A stretch of DNA of 64,000 nucleotides from Nitrosococcus wardiae (GTDB lineage: Bacteria; Pseudomonadota; Gammaproteobacteria; Nitrosococcales; Nitrosococcaceae), in NCBI RefSeq assembly GCF_004421105.1, contig NZ_CP038033.1, positions 825,659 to 889,658 of the forward strand. The letters are read 5' to 3'. Shown here in pieces: positions 29,000 through 42,476 of this stretch. A program made the translations under genes and the position numbers. The first letter of the stretch is position 1. Each line of letters opens with the position of its first letter. Below the pieces are notes generated by a model. It was not told where the DNA came from. It saw nothing but the letters and a program-made list of their open reading frames with translations, and did not search any database.

Positions 29000-30547
29000 A
29001 TGCAACTGCAACTCAACGCTGCAGAAATTAGCGAACTTATTAGAAAACGTATTGAAGGATTCGAAGCCAAAGTAGAAGCCCGTACGGAAGGTACGGTGGT
29101 CAGTGTGACCGACGGTATTGTCCGTGTCCATGGGCTTGCCGACGTGATGTTTGGTGAAATGATTGAATTCCCAGGCAACACCTACGGTCTTGCCATGAAC
29201 TTAGAGCGGGATTCAGTCGGTGCTGTAGTACTTGGCCCTTACCAACATATCTCTGAAGGTGATCGAGTTAAATGTACTGGCCGGATCTTAGAAGTACCTG
29301 TTGGGGAAGCGTTACTCGGTCGGGTGGTCGATTCCCTGGGTATTCCCATTGATGGGGGTGGGCCCATTGAGGCAGAAGCCACTTCCCCAATTGAAAAGGT
29401 AGCTCCCGGCGTTATTACCCGTCAGTCGGTTTCGCAACCGGTGCAAACGGGTTTGAAAGCCATTGACTCCATGGTGCCTATTGGTCGAGGTCAGCGGGAA
29501 CTGATCATTGGAGACCGCCAAACGGGAAAAACAGCGGTCGCCGTGGATGCCATCATCAATCAGAAAGGCACCGGTATTAAGTGTATTTATGTGGCTATCG
29601 GCCAAAAGGCTTCCTCCGTTGCAGGTGTGGTGCGCAAACTGGAAGAACATGGCGCCCTTGAACATACCATTATCGTTGCCGCAAATGCCTCTGAATCAGC
29701 TGCGCTGCAATTTATTGCGCCCTATGCCGGTTGTGCCATGGGTGAATATTTCCGTGATCGGGGAGAGGATGCCCTGATTATCTATGATGACCTTACCAAA
29801 CAGGCGTGGGCCTATAGACAGGTCTCCTTGTTGCTCCGCCGTCCGCCAGGGCGTGAGGCATTTCCAGGTGACGTATTCTACCTTCATTCCCGGTTATTGG
29901 AGCGAGCTGCCCGGATTAATGCCGAGCAGGTGGAAAAATTAACTGAGGGAAAGGTTAAAGGTAAGACTGGTTCCTTGACTGCCTTACCTATTATTGAGAC
30001 CCAGGCGGGAGACGTCTCTGCTTTTATCCCCACGAATGTTATTTCTATTACGGACGGCCAGATTTTCTTGGAGACGGATCTATTTAACGCGGGTATCCGT
30101 CCAGCTATTAATGCGGGCCTTTCAGTGTCACGGGTGGGGGGATCAGCCCAGACCAAAATCATCAAAAAGTTAGGGGGTGGTGTTCGCCTAGACCTGGCTC
30201 AATATCGCGAGCTTGCAGCCTTTGCTCAGTTTGCCTCCGATTTGGATGAGGCGACCCGGAGGCAGCTTGAGCGTGGCCAGCGAGTGACGGAACTTATGAA
30301 GCAAACTCAATATTCGCCAATGAGCGTAGGTCAAATGGCGGTGTCATTGTTGGCTGCTAATGAAGGCTTTTTGGATGATATTGAGGTCGATAAGATTCAG
30401 GATTTCGAAGCCGCTTTACAGGGCTATATGAAATCCAGCCATCCGGAACTTTTGGACAAGATTACCCAAACCGGTGATTACAGCGACGAGATTGCAGCAG
30501 AGATTAAAGCTGCCATCGAAAATTTCAAAACCACTAGCACGTGGTAA
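29000..30547 (+). CDS. atpA: ATP synthase F1 subunit alpha
   Basis: A 515-residue regulatory nucleotide-binding subunit. The P-loop GDRQTGKT is at 171-178, and the family signature [14 protein letters not shown] is near 375. The N-terminal beta-barrel and C-terminal helical domain are complete. With beta it forms the hexamer of F1. It is the sixth gene of the operon and has a normal length; an alpha with the usual arginine finger region near SVSRVGG is expected to support catalysis in beta. Confidence 0.98.
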   Translation: MQLQLNAAEISELIRKRIEGFEAKVEARTEGTVVSVTDGIVRVHGLADVMFGEMIEFPGNTYGLAMNLERDSVGAVVLGPYQHISEGDRVKCTGRILEVPVGEALLGRVVDSLGIPIDGGGPIEAEATSPIEKVAPGVITRQSVSQPVQTGLKAIDSMVPIGRGQRELIIGDRQTGKTAVAVDAIINQKGTGIKCIYVAIGQKASSVAGVVRKLEEHGALEHTIIVAANASESAALQFIAPYAGCAMGEYFRDRGEDALIIYDDLTKQAWAYRQVSLLLRRPPGREAFPGDVFYLHSRLLERAARINAEQVEKLTEGKVKGKTGSLTALPIIETQAGDVSAFIPTNVISITDGQIFLETDLFNAGIRPAINAGLSVSRVGGSAQTKIIKKLGGGVRLDLAQYRELAAFAQFASDLDEATRRQLERGQRVTELMKQTQYSPMSVGQMAVSLLAANEGFLDDIEVDKIQDFEAALQGYMKSSHPELLDKITQTGDYSDEIAAEIKAAIENFKTTSTW

Positions 30548-30562
30548 GCGGGAGCATTATCC

Positions 30563-31426
30563 ATGGCGAGTGGTAAAGAAATACGGGGTAAGATTGGCAG
30601 TGTAAAGAATACGCAAAAGATTACCCGCGCAATGGAAATGGTGGCGGCGAGTAAAATGCGTAAAGCCCAAGATCGGATGAGGGCATCCCGCCCCTACGCG
30701 GATAAAGTCCGCAATGTAATCCGTCACTTGGCTCAGGCTCATCCAGAATATCAGCACCCCTATCTGATTAGTCGTGAGGTCAAGAAAGTCGGTTTCATTG
30801 TTGTCTCTAGCGATAGAGGGCTATGTGGTGGCCTGAATACCAATTTGTTCAGAAGCCTTTTGCGAACCATGCGGGAGTGGGATGGAAAAGGCGTGCCCAT
30901 GGAACTTTGTACTATCGGTCAGAAGGCAAGTGTCTTTTTTCGCCGATTTGGCGGCAAGATTGTGGCTCAGGCAACCCACCTTGGAGATAGCCCCCACGTG
31001 GAGGATTTGATTGGGACTGTCAAGGTGATGCTGGATGATTACCAGGAGGGGAACATTGATCGCCTCTATTTGGTATTTAATGAATTCGTCAACACCATGA
31101 CCCAGCGCCCGGGGATCGAGCAGTTGTTGCCTATTGATTCTGGGGAAATGGATGAAAAGCTAGAGCATCATTGGGACTATCTCTATGAGCCGGAAGCGAA
31201 GGAAGTTCTGGACCAATTGCTCGTTCGGTATATTGAATCATTGGTCTATCAGGGCGTGGTAGAGAATATTGCTTGTGAACAGGCTGCCCGAATGGTCGCT
31301 ATGAAAGCCGCTTCGGATAATGCTGGAAACCTGATTGATGATCTCCAGTTGGCCTACAACAAGGCCAGGCAGGCGGCAATTACCCAGGAACTTTCAGAGA
31401 TCGTGGGCGGCGCTGCTGCTCTTTAG
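30563..31426 (+). CDS. atpG: ATP synthase F1 subunit gamma
   Basis: A 287-residue rotor shaft. N-terminal helix [31 protein letters not shown] and C-terminal helix [43 protein letters not shown] form the coiled coil inside F1; the middle is a Rossmann-like fold with [13 protein letters not shown]. Length is typical of proteobacteria. It follows atpA by 15 bases. Confidence 0.98.
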   Translation: MASGKEIRGKIGSVKNTQKITRAMEMVAASKMRKAQDRMRASRPYADKVRNVIRHLAQAHPEYQHPYLISREVKKVGFIVVSSDRGLCGGLNTNLFRSLLRTMREWDGKGVPMELCTIGQKASVFFRRFGGKIVAQATHLGDSPHVEDLIGTVKVMLDDYQEGNIDRLYLVFNEFVNTMTQRPGIEQLLPIDSGEMDEKLEHHWDYLYEPEAKEVLDQLLVRYIESLVYQGVVENIACEQAARMVAMKAASDNAGNLIDDLQLAYNKARQAAITQELSEIVGGAAAL

Positions 31427-31467
31427 ATCCTGTCCCTGATTCCAAGCCCAAGGGCAAAAGCGGGTAA

Positions 31468-32880
<1,413 letters not shown>

Positions 32881-32904
32881 TCGGGAACGCGCAAGGAGAA
32901 GGGA

Positions 32905-33336
32905 ATGGCCATGACTATGCATGTGGACGTTGTGAGTGCCGAGAGGGAAATCTTCTCCGGAACGGCCAACATGGTGTTCGCACCAGCAGAGATGGGTGAG
33001 GTGGGTATTATGCCTCGCCACACCCCTTTGCTTACCCGGCTTAAACCTGGGGAGGTTCGAGTTCAGCGTCCGGAAGGTCAAGAGGATTTCTTTTATGTCT
33101 CCGGTGGCTTGCTTGAGGTCCAACCCCATGTGGTTACAGTGTTGGCCGATACTGCCCAGCGGGCTGCGGATATTGATGAAGCCGCTGCCCTTGCGGCTAA
33201 ACAACGGGCAGAGGAGGCGCTCCGAAACCGAGAAGGGGAAATGGATTATGCCCGGGCCGAAGCCGAGCTTGCTGAGGCTATTGCCCAGCTTAGAGCCATT
33301 GAGAGGTTGCGCAAAAAACTCGGCCAAAGAAGGTGA
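32905..33336 (+). CDS. atpC: ATP synthase F1 subunit epsilon
   Basis: A 143-residue protein with the N-terminal beta-sandwich ([39 protein letters not shown]) and a C-terminal helical hairpin rich in Ala, Glu and Arg that can inhibit hydrolysis. It is the last gene of the atp operon and is followed directly by a strong terminator. The start chosen is ATG at 32905 with AAGGAGAAGGG upstream; a second ATG is two codons later. Confidence 0.97.
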   Translation: MAMTMHVDVVSAEREIFSGTANMVFAPAEMGEVGIMPRHTPLLTRLKPGEVRVQRPEGQEDFFYVSGGLLEVQPHVVTVLADTAQRAADIDEAAALAAKQRAEEALRNREGEMDYARAEAELAEAIAQLRAIERLRKKLGQRR

Positions 33337-33351
33337 GCAGTTTTTTCTAGG

Positions 33352-33389
33352 AAATAAAAAAGGCCGTCAATTGACGGCCTTTTTTATTT
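33352..33389. terminator. Bidirectional intrinsic terminator after atpC
   Basis: AGGCCGTCAATTGACGGCCT (33361-33380) is a perfect palindrome flanked by an A-run on the left and a T-run on the right. With its flanks the symmetry covers 38 bases, so it can terminate on either strand. It separates the atp operon from glmU. Confidence 0.9.
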
Positions 33390-33526
33390 CCATATCCTGG
33401 CCTAATATAACAGTTAAGAAGCGTAAAAATGATAATTCATAATGGTTCAACCTTGAGTAAGCACTCAGGGGTAAGTACAAGTAAGCACTCTCTCATTAAG
33501 CCTAATCCTTATTTAGAGGGGAAATA

Positions 33527-34897
33527 GTGGCTGTTAGCGTTATTATCCTGGCAGCGGGGCAAGGAACCCGCATGCGTTCAACCTTACCAAAAGTGCTTCA
33601 TCGGCTCGCGGGCCGGCCGCTATTGAGTCATGTGATTGCAAAGGCACGCCAGCTCAATCCAGAGCAGATTAGTGTAGTCTACGGTCATGGTGGGGAAACT
33701 GTCCCAGAGGCCATAGGGGCAACCGATATTATCTGGGTGCGGCAAGAATCCCAATTGGGTACGGGCCATGCTGTGGCTCAGGGATTGCCCCATATAAAAC
33801 CGGATGCATCGCTGTTAATCCTTTATGGAGATGTTCCCTTGGTCGAGGTTCAGACTCTCCAAAGCCTGCTTGTGATAGCAGAGCAGGGGGGAATAGGGCT
33901 ACTTACGGTTGAGTTGCCGAATCCTACGGGTTATGGCCGAATTATTCGAGATAGGTTAGGAAAGATATCTAAAATTGTTGAGGAGGCTGATACGAGCCCG
34001 GAGCAACGGGAAATTCGGGAAGTCAACACGGGTATCATTGCTATAGAGGCTCGTTATTTAGGACAGCTCATTCCTAAACTTAGCAATAACAATGCTCAGG
34101 GGGAATATTACCTGACAGACATTATTGAATACGCTATTGCCGAAGATCATAGGGTTGAGACAGTCTCCGCAACAGATCGGGTGGAGGTTATGGGGATCAA
34201 TGATCGTGGGCAACTGGCGCGTTTAGAGCGCGCTTACCAGGCCCGAGAGGCGGCCCGCTTAATGGGGGAAGGGGTTAGCCTCAGTGATCCAGCCCGCTTT
34301 GATTTGCGAGGTGAGCTGGAGGTGGGACAAGATATTAATATTGATATTAACGTAATTTTTGAGGGTCGCGTCACCCTTGGTGACGGGGTGAAAATCGGAC
34401 CTAATTGTTATATCCGTAATGCAGCGCTGAGGGAAGGAGTTGAGGTACTGGCGAATTGCGTGATTGAGGATGCCATTATTGATAGCCATGCTCGGATTGG
34501 TCCCTTTGCCCGTATTCGCCCTGAAACAAGATTAGGTGAAGGGGTGCATGTAGGCAATTTCGTGGAAATTAAAAAATCCACTATCAACCAAGGTTCCAAG
34601 GTTAATCACTTGAGCTATATTGGCGATGCTACTGTCGGCAAGGAGGTCAACATTGGTGCTGGCACTATTACCTGTAATTACGACGGCGCTAATAAACATC
34701 CTACGATTATTGAAGACCATGCCTTTATTGGCTCAAATACTCAGCTTGTGGCCCCGGTAAAAATCGGTACAGGTGCCACCATTGGTGCCGGTACAACGAT
34801 TACCCGGGATGCACCTCCCGGTGAATTAACCCTAAGTCGGGTGCCGCAAAAAACGCGGTCTGGATGGAAGCGGGCTACTAAAAAAAAGAGTGATTAG
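33527..34897 (+). CDS. glmU: Bifunctional N-acetylglucosamine-1-phosphate uridyltransferase / glucosamine-1-phosphate acetyltransferase
   Basis: A 456-residue enzyme making UDP-GlcNAc for peptidoglycan and lipopolysaccharide. The N-terminal uridyltransferase has LAAGQGTRMRSTLPKVLH (about 7-24); the C-terminal half is a left-handed beta-helix with hexapeptide repeats (IGDATVGKEVNIGAGTITCNYDG) and the acetyltransferase active site. Start is GTG at 33527 with GAGGGG upstream. Next to glmS as in E. coli, but with a 211-base gap that could hold its own promoter. Confidence 0.97.
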   Translation: MAVSVIILAAGQGTRMRSTLPKVLHRLAGRPLLSHVIAKARQLNPEQISVVYGHGGETVPEAIGATDIIWVRQESQLGTGHAVAQGLPHIKPDASLLILYGDVPLVEVQTLQSLLVIAEQGGIGLLTVELPNPTGYGRIIRDRLGKISKIVEEADTSPEQREIREVNTGIIAIEARYLGQLIPKLSNNNAQGEYYLTDIIEYAIAEDHRVETVSATDRVEVMGINDRGQLARLERAYQAREAARLMGEGVSLSDPARFDLRGELEVGQDINIDINVIFEGRVTLGDGVKIGPNCYIRNAALREGVEVLANCVIEDAIIDSHARIGPFARIRPETRLGEGVHVGNFVEIKKSTINQGSKVNHLSYIGDATVGKEVNIGAGTITCNYDGANKHPTIIEDHAFIGSNTQLVAPVKIGTGATIGAGTTITRDAPPGELTLSRVPQKTRSGWKRATKKKSD

Positions 34898-35108
34898 TCA
34901 AGTGAGGAGAAAGTTTCTTGTTTACTCGATTCAAGTTTTTCTTCTGAGCAATCGATTACCCTAAGGTAAAGTTATTAATCTGGACGCGGTTTTAAAACGG
35001 CTTGCCAGTAAAGGGCAAAGGTGCTTGTGCTCAGTTTTCCTTGAATTTTCTTTTCATATCGCACTGGATGGATAGTCCAATTTAAAAACAACAAGGGAGG
35101 ATGGGGCA

Positions 35109-36941
35109 ATGTGTGGTATCGTCGGAGCGGTTGCGCAGCGGGATGTAGTTCCCATCCTATTGGAAGGATTACGGCGTTTGGAATATCGGGGCTACGACTC
35201 GGCGGGGATGGTCGTCATGGATGGGGGAAGTGCGGGCCTGCAGCGGGTGCGGCGGCGAGGCAAAATAATAGAACTTGAGCAGGGTCTTTCAGGCGCCGCC
35301 CTGAATGGTCCTATAGGTATTGCCCATACTCGCTGGGCGACCCATGGTGAACCTAGCGAAGCCAATGCCCATCCCCACATCTGTCGGCAAACGGTAGCTT
35401 TGGTCCATAACGGTATTATTGAAAACTACGAAGAACTGCGATCTCAGCAACGGAGTGCCAGTTTTGAGTTTACCTCAGATACTGATACAGAAGTCATTGT
35501 CCATCAAATCTATCACTACCTAGAGCAGCATAACAATCTCCTAACAGCGGTTCAAAATGCGCTCCAAGACCTTAAAGGGGCTTATGCTTTGGGAGTGATT
35601 TCAACGAGGAGGCCTGATTATTTAGTGGCGGCTCGCCGGGGCAGCCCCCTCGTTATTGGGATAGGTATTGGGGAACACTTTATTGCCTCTGATGTAGCCG
35701 CTTTGCTTCCGGTGACTCAGCGCTTTATCTTTTTAGAAGAAGGGGATATTGCTGAATTAACCCGGGAGGGTGTGACCATTTATGACGCCAGGGGCCAGCG
35801 GGTGGAGCGGCCAATCCGGGAAAATAGAATCCGCGCTGATGCCATAGAGCGGGGGGAATTCCGCCACTATATGCTCAAGGAAATTTTCGAGCAACCTCGA
35901 GCAATCACAGAAACTCTAGAAGGGCGGATTAGCGAGCACCGGGTTTTGGATGAAGCTTTTGGCCCTAAGGCAGGAGAGGTGTTGGACAAAATCCAATCCG
36001 TGCTGATCCTGGCCTGTGGGACCAGTTACCATGCCGGTATGGTCGGCCATTACTGGCTAGAATCCATTGCCAATATCCCTTGCCGGGTGGAGATTGCCAG
36101 CGAATTTCGCTATCGTCGTCCCGTAGTCACTCCCGACACTTTGGTGGTGACTTTGTCCCAGTCAGGGGAGACCGCTGATACGATCGCCGCCCTTAAAGAA
36201 GCTCAACGGTTAGGATTTGGTCCCAGCTTGAGTATCTGTAATGTTCCAGAAAGCTCGTTAGTTCGAGAATCTGATTTGGTCTTAATGACGCGGGCTGGTC
36301 CTGAAATTGGAGTGGCCTCCACCAAGGCTTTTACCGCCCAGCTAACAGCGCTGCTACTCTTGGTAATTGCATTGGGGCGACGCCACGGGTTAGCCGCAGA
36401 GGAGGCGCGCCTGGTTTCCCAATTAATGCTTCTCCCTGCCCGAGTAGAACAGACATTGCAGCTGAGTCCGGCTATTCAGGAGCTCTCCCAGCAATTTGCA
36501 GAGATTCGGAATGCTTTATTTCTGGGGCGGGGGGCCCATTACCCTATTGCAATGGAGGGAGCCCTCAAGCTCAAAGAGATCTCTTATATTCATGCCGAGG
36601 CTTATCCTGCTGGGGAGTTAAAGCATGGCCCCCTGGCATTGGTAGATGCAGATATGCCAGTGATTGCCGTCGCTCCTAATGACCAGGTTTTAGAGAAATT
36701 GAAGTCTAACCTGCAAGAAGTCCGGGCCCGCGGCGGGCAGCTCTATGTGTTTGCCGATCATGCTGCAGAGGTCGAATCCGGTCCTGGAATGAAGGTCTTA
36801 GAGATGCAGCCAGTAGAAGATGAGACCGCCCCCCTTATTTACACTATCCCATTGCAGTTATTGGCTTATCATGTGGCCGTGATTAAGGGAACAGACGTGG
36901 ATCAGCCTCGTAATTTGGCCAAGTCTGTTACTGTGGAGTAG
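35109..36941 (+). CDS. glmS: Glutamine--fructose-6-phosphate aminotransferase (isomerizing)
   Basis: A 610-residue enzyme that makes glucosamine 6-phosphate from fructose 6-phosphate and glutamine. Cys2 of [10 protein letters not shown] is the glutaminase nucleophile; two SIS domains follow ([27 protein letters not shown], and [19 protein letters not shown]), and the C-terminus ends [19 protein letters not shown] precedes the ATG. Length is normal. The gene immediately downstream uses fructose as substrate, so the two meet at fructose 6-phosphate metabolism. Confidence 0.98.
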   Translation: MCGIVGAVAQRDVVPILLEGLRRLEYRGYDSAGMVVMDGGSAGLQRVRRRGKIIELEQGLSGAALNGPIGIAHTRWATHGEPSEANAHPHICRQTVALVHNGIIENYEELRSQQRSASFEFTSDTDTEVIVHQIYHYLEQHNNLLTAVQNALQDLKGAYALGVISTRRPDYLVAARRGSPLVIGIGIGEHFIASDVAALLPVTQRFIFLEEGDIAELTREGVTIYDARGQRVERPIRENRIRADAIERGEFRHYMLKEIFEQPRAITETLEGRISEHRVLDEAFGPKAGEVLDKIQSVLILACGTSYHAGMVGHYWLESIANIPCRVEIASEFRYRRPVVTPDTLVVTLSQSGETADTIAALKEAQRLGFGPSLSICNVPESSLVRESDLVLMTRAGPEIGVASTKAFTAQLTALLLLVIALGRRHGLAAEEARLVSQLMLLPARVEQTLQLSPAIQELSQQFAEIRNALFLGRGAHYPIAMEGALKLKEISYIHAEAYPAGELKHGPLALVDADMPVIAVAPNDQVLEKLKSNLQEVRARGGQLYVFADHAAEVESGPGMKVLEMQPVEDETAPLIYTIPLQLLAYHVAVIKGTDVDQPRNLAKSVTVE

Positions 36942-36955
36942 GCTTTAGGGGATTT

Positions 36956-37900
36956 TTGGGACTTAGAAATTTAGATTATAAAATTATGGAAGAGCAACCA
37001 TTGCCGCGACCTTTTGTCTTTGGGGAAGTACTTTTCGATTGTTTTCCCGATGGAGTCCAGGTGTTGGGGGGGGCTCCTTTTAACGTCGCTTGGCACCTGC
37101 AAGGTTTGGGTTTAGCGCCCCTGTTAATTAGTCGGGTGGGTACTGATGAACACGGCCAGCGGGTGTTAGCTGCAATGGGAACGTGGGATATGGATTGCGG
37201 CGCTGTTCAACAGGACCCGATTCATCCCACAGGCAAAGTAGAAATCACTCTCCAGGGGGGACAGCCCAGCTTCAATATCCTCCCAGACCAGGCCTACGAT
37301 TTTATTGATCCCGATCCCCTCTTAAAACAGTTACCCAGTAAATCCCCTCCTTTGCTTTATCGGGGCACATTGGCAGTACGTTCTCCCACCTCCCGAAGAG
37401 CACTGGAAACCCTATCGAAAATGGGCGATCCGCCGATTTTCCTTGATCTTAATCTTCGCTCTCCCTGGTGGCAGTACAATTTAATAGAACAAGCCTTGCA
37501 TACTGCTCGTTGGGCTAAGCTCAATGATGCCGAGTTGTTTACCCTCCTTGAAAAGAGAGCTGAAAACCAGGAAGAGCTGGTAAAGCTGGCCCAGTCAGTC
37601 TGCCATCGTTTCCAGTTGGAGTGGTTACTCATTACTTTAGGTGAAAAAGGTGCGTTGCTGGTGGTGGCAGACAATCAGTTCCATTGGGCCAAAGCTAATC
37701 CAGTCAAAGTGGTTGATACAGTGGGTGCAGGTGATGCCTTTAGCGCGGTGATGATACAAGCGCTTCTACAGAATTGGCCACTTAAGCAGGCCTTAGAGAG
37801 AGGGGTGGCTTTTGCCGCTGCCGTCTGCACGATGCAGGGAGCTGTGACTCAAGATCCCCAATTCTATGCTGGATTTATGGCCAACTGGCAGGAGGCCTAA
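36956..37900 (+). CDS. PfkB-family sugar kinase, probable fructokinase
   Basis: A 314-residue ribokinase-fold kinase. Near the N-terminus are RPFVFGEVLFDCFPDG and LGGAPFNVAWHLQGLG, and the catalytic signature DTVGAGDAF is at about 254-262 with the base Asp. Fructokinase is inferred from its place as first gene of the sucrose cluster: sucrose synthase run backwards frees fructose, which this kinase would return to fructose 6-phosphate. The start is uncertain: TTG at 36956 has AGGGG four bases upstream, while the ATG at 36986 has no clear site. Its stop interlocks with the next start (TAATG). Confidence 0.85.
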   Translation: MGLRNLDYKIMEEQPLPRPFVFGEVLFDCFPDGVQVLGGAPFNVAWHLQGLGLAPLLISRVGTDEHGQRVLAAMGTWDMDCGAVQQDPIHPTGKVEITLQGGQPSFNILPDQAYDFIDPDPLLKQLPSKSPPLLYRGTLAVRSPTSRRALETLSKMGDPPIFLDLNLRSPWWQYNLIEQALHTARWAKLNDAELFTLLEKRAENQEELVKLAQSVCHRFQLEWLLITLGEKGALLVVADNQFHWAKANPVKVVDTVGAGDAFSAVMIQALLQNWPLKQALERGVAFAAAVCTMQGAVTQDPQFYAGFMANWQEA

Positions 37901-40059
37901 TGAAGCAGCCCGATGGTTTGTACATTGTGTTAATCAGCGTCCATGGGCTTATTCGCGGCCATGAGCTAGAGCTAGGTCGAGATGCTGATACCGGCGGCCA
38001 GACAAAATATGTTATTGAATTGGCGCGGGCACTTGCGGAAAATCCCCAAGTAAGCCGAGTCGATTTATTAACGCGAAGAGTTATCGATCCTAAAATAGAC
38101 AGGGATTACGGGGAATCGATAGAACGTCTTTCCTCTCGAGCCCAAATTATACGCTTATCCTGCGGCCCACGCCGATATCTGCGTAAAGAGGTCCTATGGC
38201 CTTATCTAGGCAGTTTTGCCGATTATGCTCTTCAGCACATTCGTCGCGTCGGTCGCCTGCCCGATGTCATCCACTCCCACTATGCGGATGCCGGGTATGT
38301 TGGATTACGCCTGTCAGGCTTATTAGGCATTCCCTTAGTGCATACAGGGCATTCCTTAGGCCGAGTAAAACATCAGCGGCTTCTTGAGGGTGGGACTAGC
38401 GAGGAGAATATTGAGGCTCGATACAATATAAATCAACGGATTGAGGCCGAAGAACAGGCTCTCGGTGCTGCTGCTCTGGTCGTCGCCAGTACTCAGCAGG
38501 AGGTGGATGAACAATATGCCCTTTATGATAACTATCAGCCAAAGCGGATGGTGGTGATCCCCCCAGGTACTGATCTGGAACGGTTTCATCCTCCTTCTCG
38601 TTTCTGGCGCAATCCACCAATTGAGCGGGAAATAAGCCGTTTTCTATCTTACCCCCGTAAGCCCATGATCTTAGCTTTGTCCCGGCCAGATGCGCGGAAA
38701 AATATTACGACTTTGATCCGGGCCTATGGGGAGAACCCAGCCCTGCGCCAGAAAGCTAATTTAGCCGTGGTGGCGGGTAATCGAGATGATATCAGCACCA
38801 TGGAGAAAGGACCGAGGACAGTGCTAAAGGAGATATTGCTATTAATTGATCGCTACGACCTTTATGGCAGTATTGCCTATCCCAAGCACCATGATATCAG
38901 TGATGTCCCAGACTTATATCGCTTGGCGGCCCAGTCAAAAGGTATTTTTATCAATCCGGCATTAACGGAACCCTTTGGCCTCACATTGATTGAGGCAGCA
39001 GCTAGCGGCCTGCCCGTTGTTGCTACCCATGACGGGGGCCCTCGGGAAATATTGGAATATTGTAAGAACGGGGAGCTTATCGATCCTTTGGATGCAGACC
39101 GCATGGGCGAAGTATTGTTTGAGGCCCTTTCTGATCGCAGCCGGTGGCAACGTTGGGCAAAAAATGGCCTTAAGGGTGCGCACCAACATTACTCTTGGCC
39201 AGGGCATGTGACAAAGTATTTGCGTGAGGTGAGCAAAGTTATCCGGAAGGCGAAAAAGCCCAGGCTCCAGACGAAAAAAAAGAGCCGCTTACCTGTTTCT
39301 GAAAAAGTCCTGGTCTGCGATATCGACAATACCTTAACTGGGGACAGGGAAGGCCTACGCAGCTTGTTTAAAAAACTTAAGGAAGCGGGTACGGAAATTG
39401 GTTTTGGTATTGCAACGGGAAGAAATTTCACCAGTACCCTTAAAGTGCTTAAAGAATGGGAAATTCCTTTGCCCGATCTTTTGATCACGGGGGTGGGATC
39501 TCAGATCTTCTACGGGCCTAATCTCGTGGAGGATCAAAGCTGGCAGCAGCATATTCGTTATCGCTGGAAACGGGAGGCCATTCTTGAGGCAATGGCTGAT
39601 ATACCCAATCTACGTTTTCAGCCCCGTAGTGAGCAGTTGCCTTACAAGATCAGCTATTATGTAGACGCTAAAAAAGGAATAGATATACCGGCGATTACTC
39701 GCCATTTGCGGCGGCTTGATCTGAGTGCCAATATTATCTATTCCCACCAAGCTTACCTGGATTTATTGCCGGTGCGGGCTTCCAAAGGAAGTGCGGTGCG
39801 GTTTTTTTGCAATAAATGGGGTATTCCCTTAGAGCACCTCCTGGTCGTGGGTGACTCCGGTAGTGATGAGGAAATGTTGACCGGCAATACTTTGGGAGCG
39901 GTAGTGGGTAACTATAGTCCTGAGCTCGAATATCTGCATGAGGATCCAAGTATTTATTTTGCCAAAGAGCACCATGCCTGGGGAATTTTAGAAGCTTTAG
40001 AACACTACAATTTTTTTGAACAGGAAAGGATAGTAGCGGTCCAGAAAGAAGCAATATAA
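37900..40059 (+). CDS. sps: Sucrose-phosphate synthase with fused HAD phosphatase domain
   Basis: A 719-residue two-domain protein. Residues about 8-450 are a GT4 glycosyltransferase with [43 protein letters not shown] and the C-terminal [25 protein letters not shown] motif of sucrose-phosphate synthases. From about 470 a HAD phosphatase begins, with the nucleophile motif DIDNT (Asp474, Asp476) and a later [11 protein letters not shown], so the sucrose-6-phosphate phosphatase domain looks active. A single polypeptide could therefore make sucrose from UDP-glucose and fructose 6-phosphate. Start and stop codons interlock with both neighbours (TAATG). Confidence 0.92.
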   Translation: MKQPDGLYIVLISVHGLIRGHELELGRDADTGGQTKYVIELARALAENPQVSRVDLLTRRVIDPKIDRDYGESIERLSSRAQIIRLSCGPRRYLRKEVLWPYLGSFADYALQHIRRVGRLPDVIHSHYADAGYVGLRLSGLLGIPLVHTGHSLGRVKHQRLLEGGTSEENIEARYNINQRIEAEEQALGAAALVVASTQQEVDEQYALYDNYQPKRMVVIPPGTDLERFHPPSRFWRNPPIEREISRFLSYPRKPMILALSRPDARKNITTLIRAYGENPALRQKANLAVVAGNRDDISTMEKGPRTVLKEILLLIDRYDLYGSIAYPKHHDISDVPDLYRLAAQSKGIFINPALTEPFGLTLIEAAASGLPVVATHDGGPREILEYCKNGELIDPLDADRMGEVLFEALSDRSRWQRWAKNGLKGAHQHYSWPGHVTKYLREVSKVIRKAKKPRLQTKKKSRLPVSEKVLVCDIDNTLTGDREGLRSLFKKLKEAGTEIGFGIATGRNFTSTLKVLKEWEIPLPDLLITGVGSQIFYGPNLVEDQSWQQHIRYRWKREAILEAMADIPNLRFQPRSEQLPYKISYYVDAKKGIDIPAITRHLRRLDLSANIIYSHQAYLDLLPVRASKGSAVRFFCNKWGIPLEHLLVVGDSGSDEEMLTGNTLGAVVGNYSPELEYLHEDPSIYFAKEHHAWGILEALEHYNFFEQERIVAVQKEAI

Positions 40060-42443
40060 TGGAAATTGTTGATTTTGTGAGCAAGCACAGGGAAGTGGTT
40101 TATCTGTTGTTGCGCCGCTATTTGGCTCTCCAAAAACCTTTTTTGTTGCGATCTGACCTTATCGATGAGTTCGATAGCTTCTGTAATGAGAAGGACATGG
40201 GGTCAGAACTTCGCAATTCCCCCTTGGCAGCTATAATCCAAGCCGTTCAGGAAGCGGCAATGGATCCCGAGTGGATCTACTTGTCGGTACGACCTGGAAT
40301 CGCAAACTGGGAATATTACCGGATCCATGCAGAGGTTATCCAAGTTGAAATAGTAACTGTTTCCCAATTTCTAGAGTTTAAGGCACGTCTAGTGCTCGGT
40401 CCCCAGCAACCTGAGCCGTGGCCGCTGAGGGTGGATATGGGACCTTTTAATCGAGAATTCCCCCGCCTTAGTGAGACTCGTTCCATTGGCCGCGGAATGG
40501 ATTTCCTCAACCGACATCTTTCTAGCCAGTTATTTAAAGAGCTAGAAACGGGAGGCCAATGCTTACTCAACTTTTTAAGTGTCCACCACTGCCGGGGACA
40601 GCCCTTAATGTTAAATGATCGCATCCAGGATTTACGGGGATTGCGCCGTGCCCTACGCCAGGCGATGGATTTTCTCGGCGATTTCCCCGAGGCTGCTAAA
40701 TGGGAAGCCGTAGGGCATAAATTGCAGGAACTGGGATTTGAGCGTGGTTGGGGCGGGACCGTGGCTCAGATGGAGGATTCCTTTAGCCTCTTAATGGATA
40801 TTCTTGAAGCCCCTGATCCGGGCAATTTAGAGCGATTCCTTGCCCGTATTCCGATGATTTTCAATATCGTTATTCTTAGTCCCCATGGGTATTTTGGTCA
40901 GGGCAATATTCTGGGCTTGCCGGATACGGGGGGGCAGGTGGTCTATATCTTGGACCAGGTTCGGGCTCTAGAGAAGGAAATGCGCCGCCAGTTAAAAGAG
41001 GAGGGGCTTGATATTGAGCCCCAGATTTTGGTGGTGACTCGCTTGATTCCGGAGGCCCAGGGCACCCGTTGCGATCAACGCTTAGAAGCCATTGTCGGGA
41101 CGGAAAATGCTGCTATCTTAAGGGTGCCCTTTCGCAGTGCCGCTGGCGAAGTGCTGCCCTATTGGCTCCCTCGCTTTGAGGTTTGGCCTTACCTTGAACG
41201 CTATGTCATGGATGTAGAAAGAGAAATTCTCGCCGAGCTTGAGGGAAGCCCGGATCTTATTATCGGCAACTACTCGGACGGAAGCCTGGTGGCCACCCTT
41301 CTTTCCCACCGTCTGCGCGTGACCCAGTGCAATATTGCCCATGCCTTGGAAAAGACCAAGTATCTTTATTCCGATTTATATTGGCGGGAAAATGATCCCC
41401 AATACCACTTTGCCTGCCAGTTTACCGCTGATTTCATTGCTATGAATAGTGCTGATTTTATTATCACCAGTACTTATCAGGAAATTGCAGGGGATCGGAA
41501 TAGCGTAGGCCAGTATGAAAGCTATGGTGCCTATATTTTGCCTGGATTGTATCAGGTGGTTCAGGGTATTGATGTTTTCGATCCCAAATTCAATATTGTT
41601 TCCCCCGGTGCCGATGCAGAAGTTTATTTTCCCTATACAGAGAGGAAACGACGTTTAAATGGATTGCGTCAGGAAATCGAAGAGTTAGTATGGGGCAACG
41701 AGCGACCTGATGCCCGCGGCAAGCTCCAGGATAAGGGCAAGCCGTTATTGTTTACCATGGCGCGCCTCGACCAAATCAAGAACATCACCGGCTTGGTGGA
41801 ATGGTATGGACGCTGTGAACGACTAAGAAAGCGGGTTAATTTGGTGGTGGTTGCTGGGTATGTGGATGAGGCGCAATCGGCGGACAGGGAAGAACAGGCC
41901 CAAATTACCCGCATGCATCAGTTGATGGAAGAATATGAATTAGATGACCAAGTACGTTGGTTAGGAACTTTGCTGCAAAAAAATTTGGCGGGAGAGCTTT
42001 ATCGTTTTGTTGCTGATTCCCGCGGTGCTTTTGTTCAGCCGGCGCTCTTTGAAGCCTTTGGCTTGACGGTAATAGAGGCAATGAGCAGTGGATTGCCTAC
42101 TTTTGCCACTTGCTATGGGGGACCCTTGGAGATCATCCAAGACGAAGTATCAGGCTTTCACATCAATCCCAACCATGGTGAAGAGACTGCTGCTTGCATC
42201 GCCGATTTCTTCGAGCGCTGTCAAGTTGAGCCTGAATATTGGGAAAAGCTCTCCCACGGTGCATTGCATCGGATTGGGCGCCGTTACACTTGGGATCTTC
42301 ATGCCGAGCAGATGATGACCTTGTCTCGCATTTATGGTTTTTGGAAATATGTAACCAATTTGGAGCGGGAGGAAAGTCGGCGTTATTTGGAGATGTTCTA
42401 TAATTTGCAATTTCGTCCCCTTGCTCGGCAGATGGAGCATTAA
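40059..42443 (+). CDS. sus: Sucrose synthase
   Basis: A 794-residue enzyme of the plant/cyanobacterial sucrose synthase family, catalysing reversible sucrose + NDP to NDP-glucose + fructose. The first ~250 residues are the family-specific regulatory region; the GT-B core begins [30 protein letters not shown], and the nucleotide-sugar site has [29 protein letters not shown]. The start overlaps the previous stop by one base. With the fused synthase/phosphatase and the kinase it makes a complete sucrose synthesis and breakdown unit. It converges with the htrA-type gene with 33 bases between, without an obvious terminator. Confidence 0.95.
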   Translation: MEIVDFVSKHREVVYLLLRRYLALQKPFLLRSDLIDEFDSFCNEKDMGSELRNSPLAAIIQAVQEAAMDPEWIYLSVRPGIANWEYYRIHAEVIQVEIVTVSQFLEFKARLVLGPQQPEPWPLRVDMGPFNREFPRLSETRSIGRGMDFLNRHLSSQLFKELETGGQCLLNFLSVHHCRGQPLMLNDRIQDLRGLRRALRQAMDFLGDFPEAAKWEAVGHKLQELGFERGWGGTVAQMEDSFSLLMDILEAPDPGNLERFLARIPMIFNIVILSPHGYFGQGNILGLPDTGGQVVYILDQVRALEKEMRRQLKEEGLDIEPQILVVTRLIPEAQGTRCDQRLEAIVGTENAAILRVPFRSAAGEVLPYWLPRFEVWPYLERYVMDVEREILAELEGSPDLIIGNYSDGSLVATLLSHRLRVTQCNIAHALEKTKYLYSDLYWRENDPQYHFACQFTADFIAMNSADFIITSTYQEIAGDRNSVGQYESYGAYILPGLYQVVQGIDVFDPKFNIVSPGADAEVYFPYTERKRRLNGLRQEIEELVWGNERPDARGKLQDKGKPLLFTMARLDQIKNITGLVEWYGRCERLRKRVNLVVVAGYVDEAQSADREEQAQITRMHQLMEEYELDDQVRWLGTLLQKNLAGELYRFVADSRGAFVQPALFEAFGLTVIEAMSSGLPTFATCYGGPLEIIQDEVSGFHINPNHGEETAACIADFFERCQVEPEYWEKLSHGALHRIGRRYTWDLHAEQMMTLSRIYGFWKYVTNLEREESRRYLEMFYNLQFRPLARQMEH

Positions 42444-42476
42444 CCCAAATACATCTTTTCTTCTCCACTGTAATCA

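Noticed and set aside
33420-33526. CRISPR-like short repeat array
   Set aside because: Only two copies of a 10-base repeat, without regular spacers or cas genes.
34898-35108. glmS ribozyme upstream of glmS
   Set aside because: The conserved core of the glmS ribozyme is not visible, and it is mostly found in Gram-positive bacteria.
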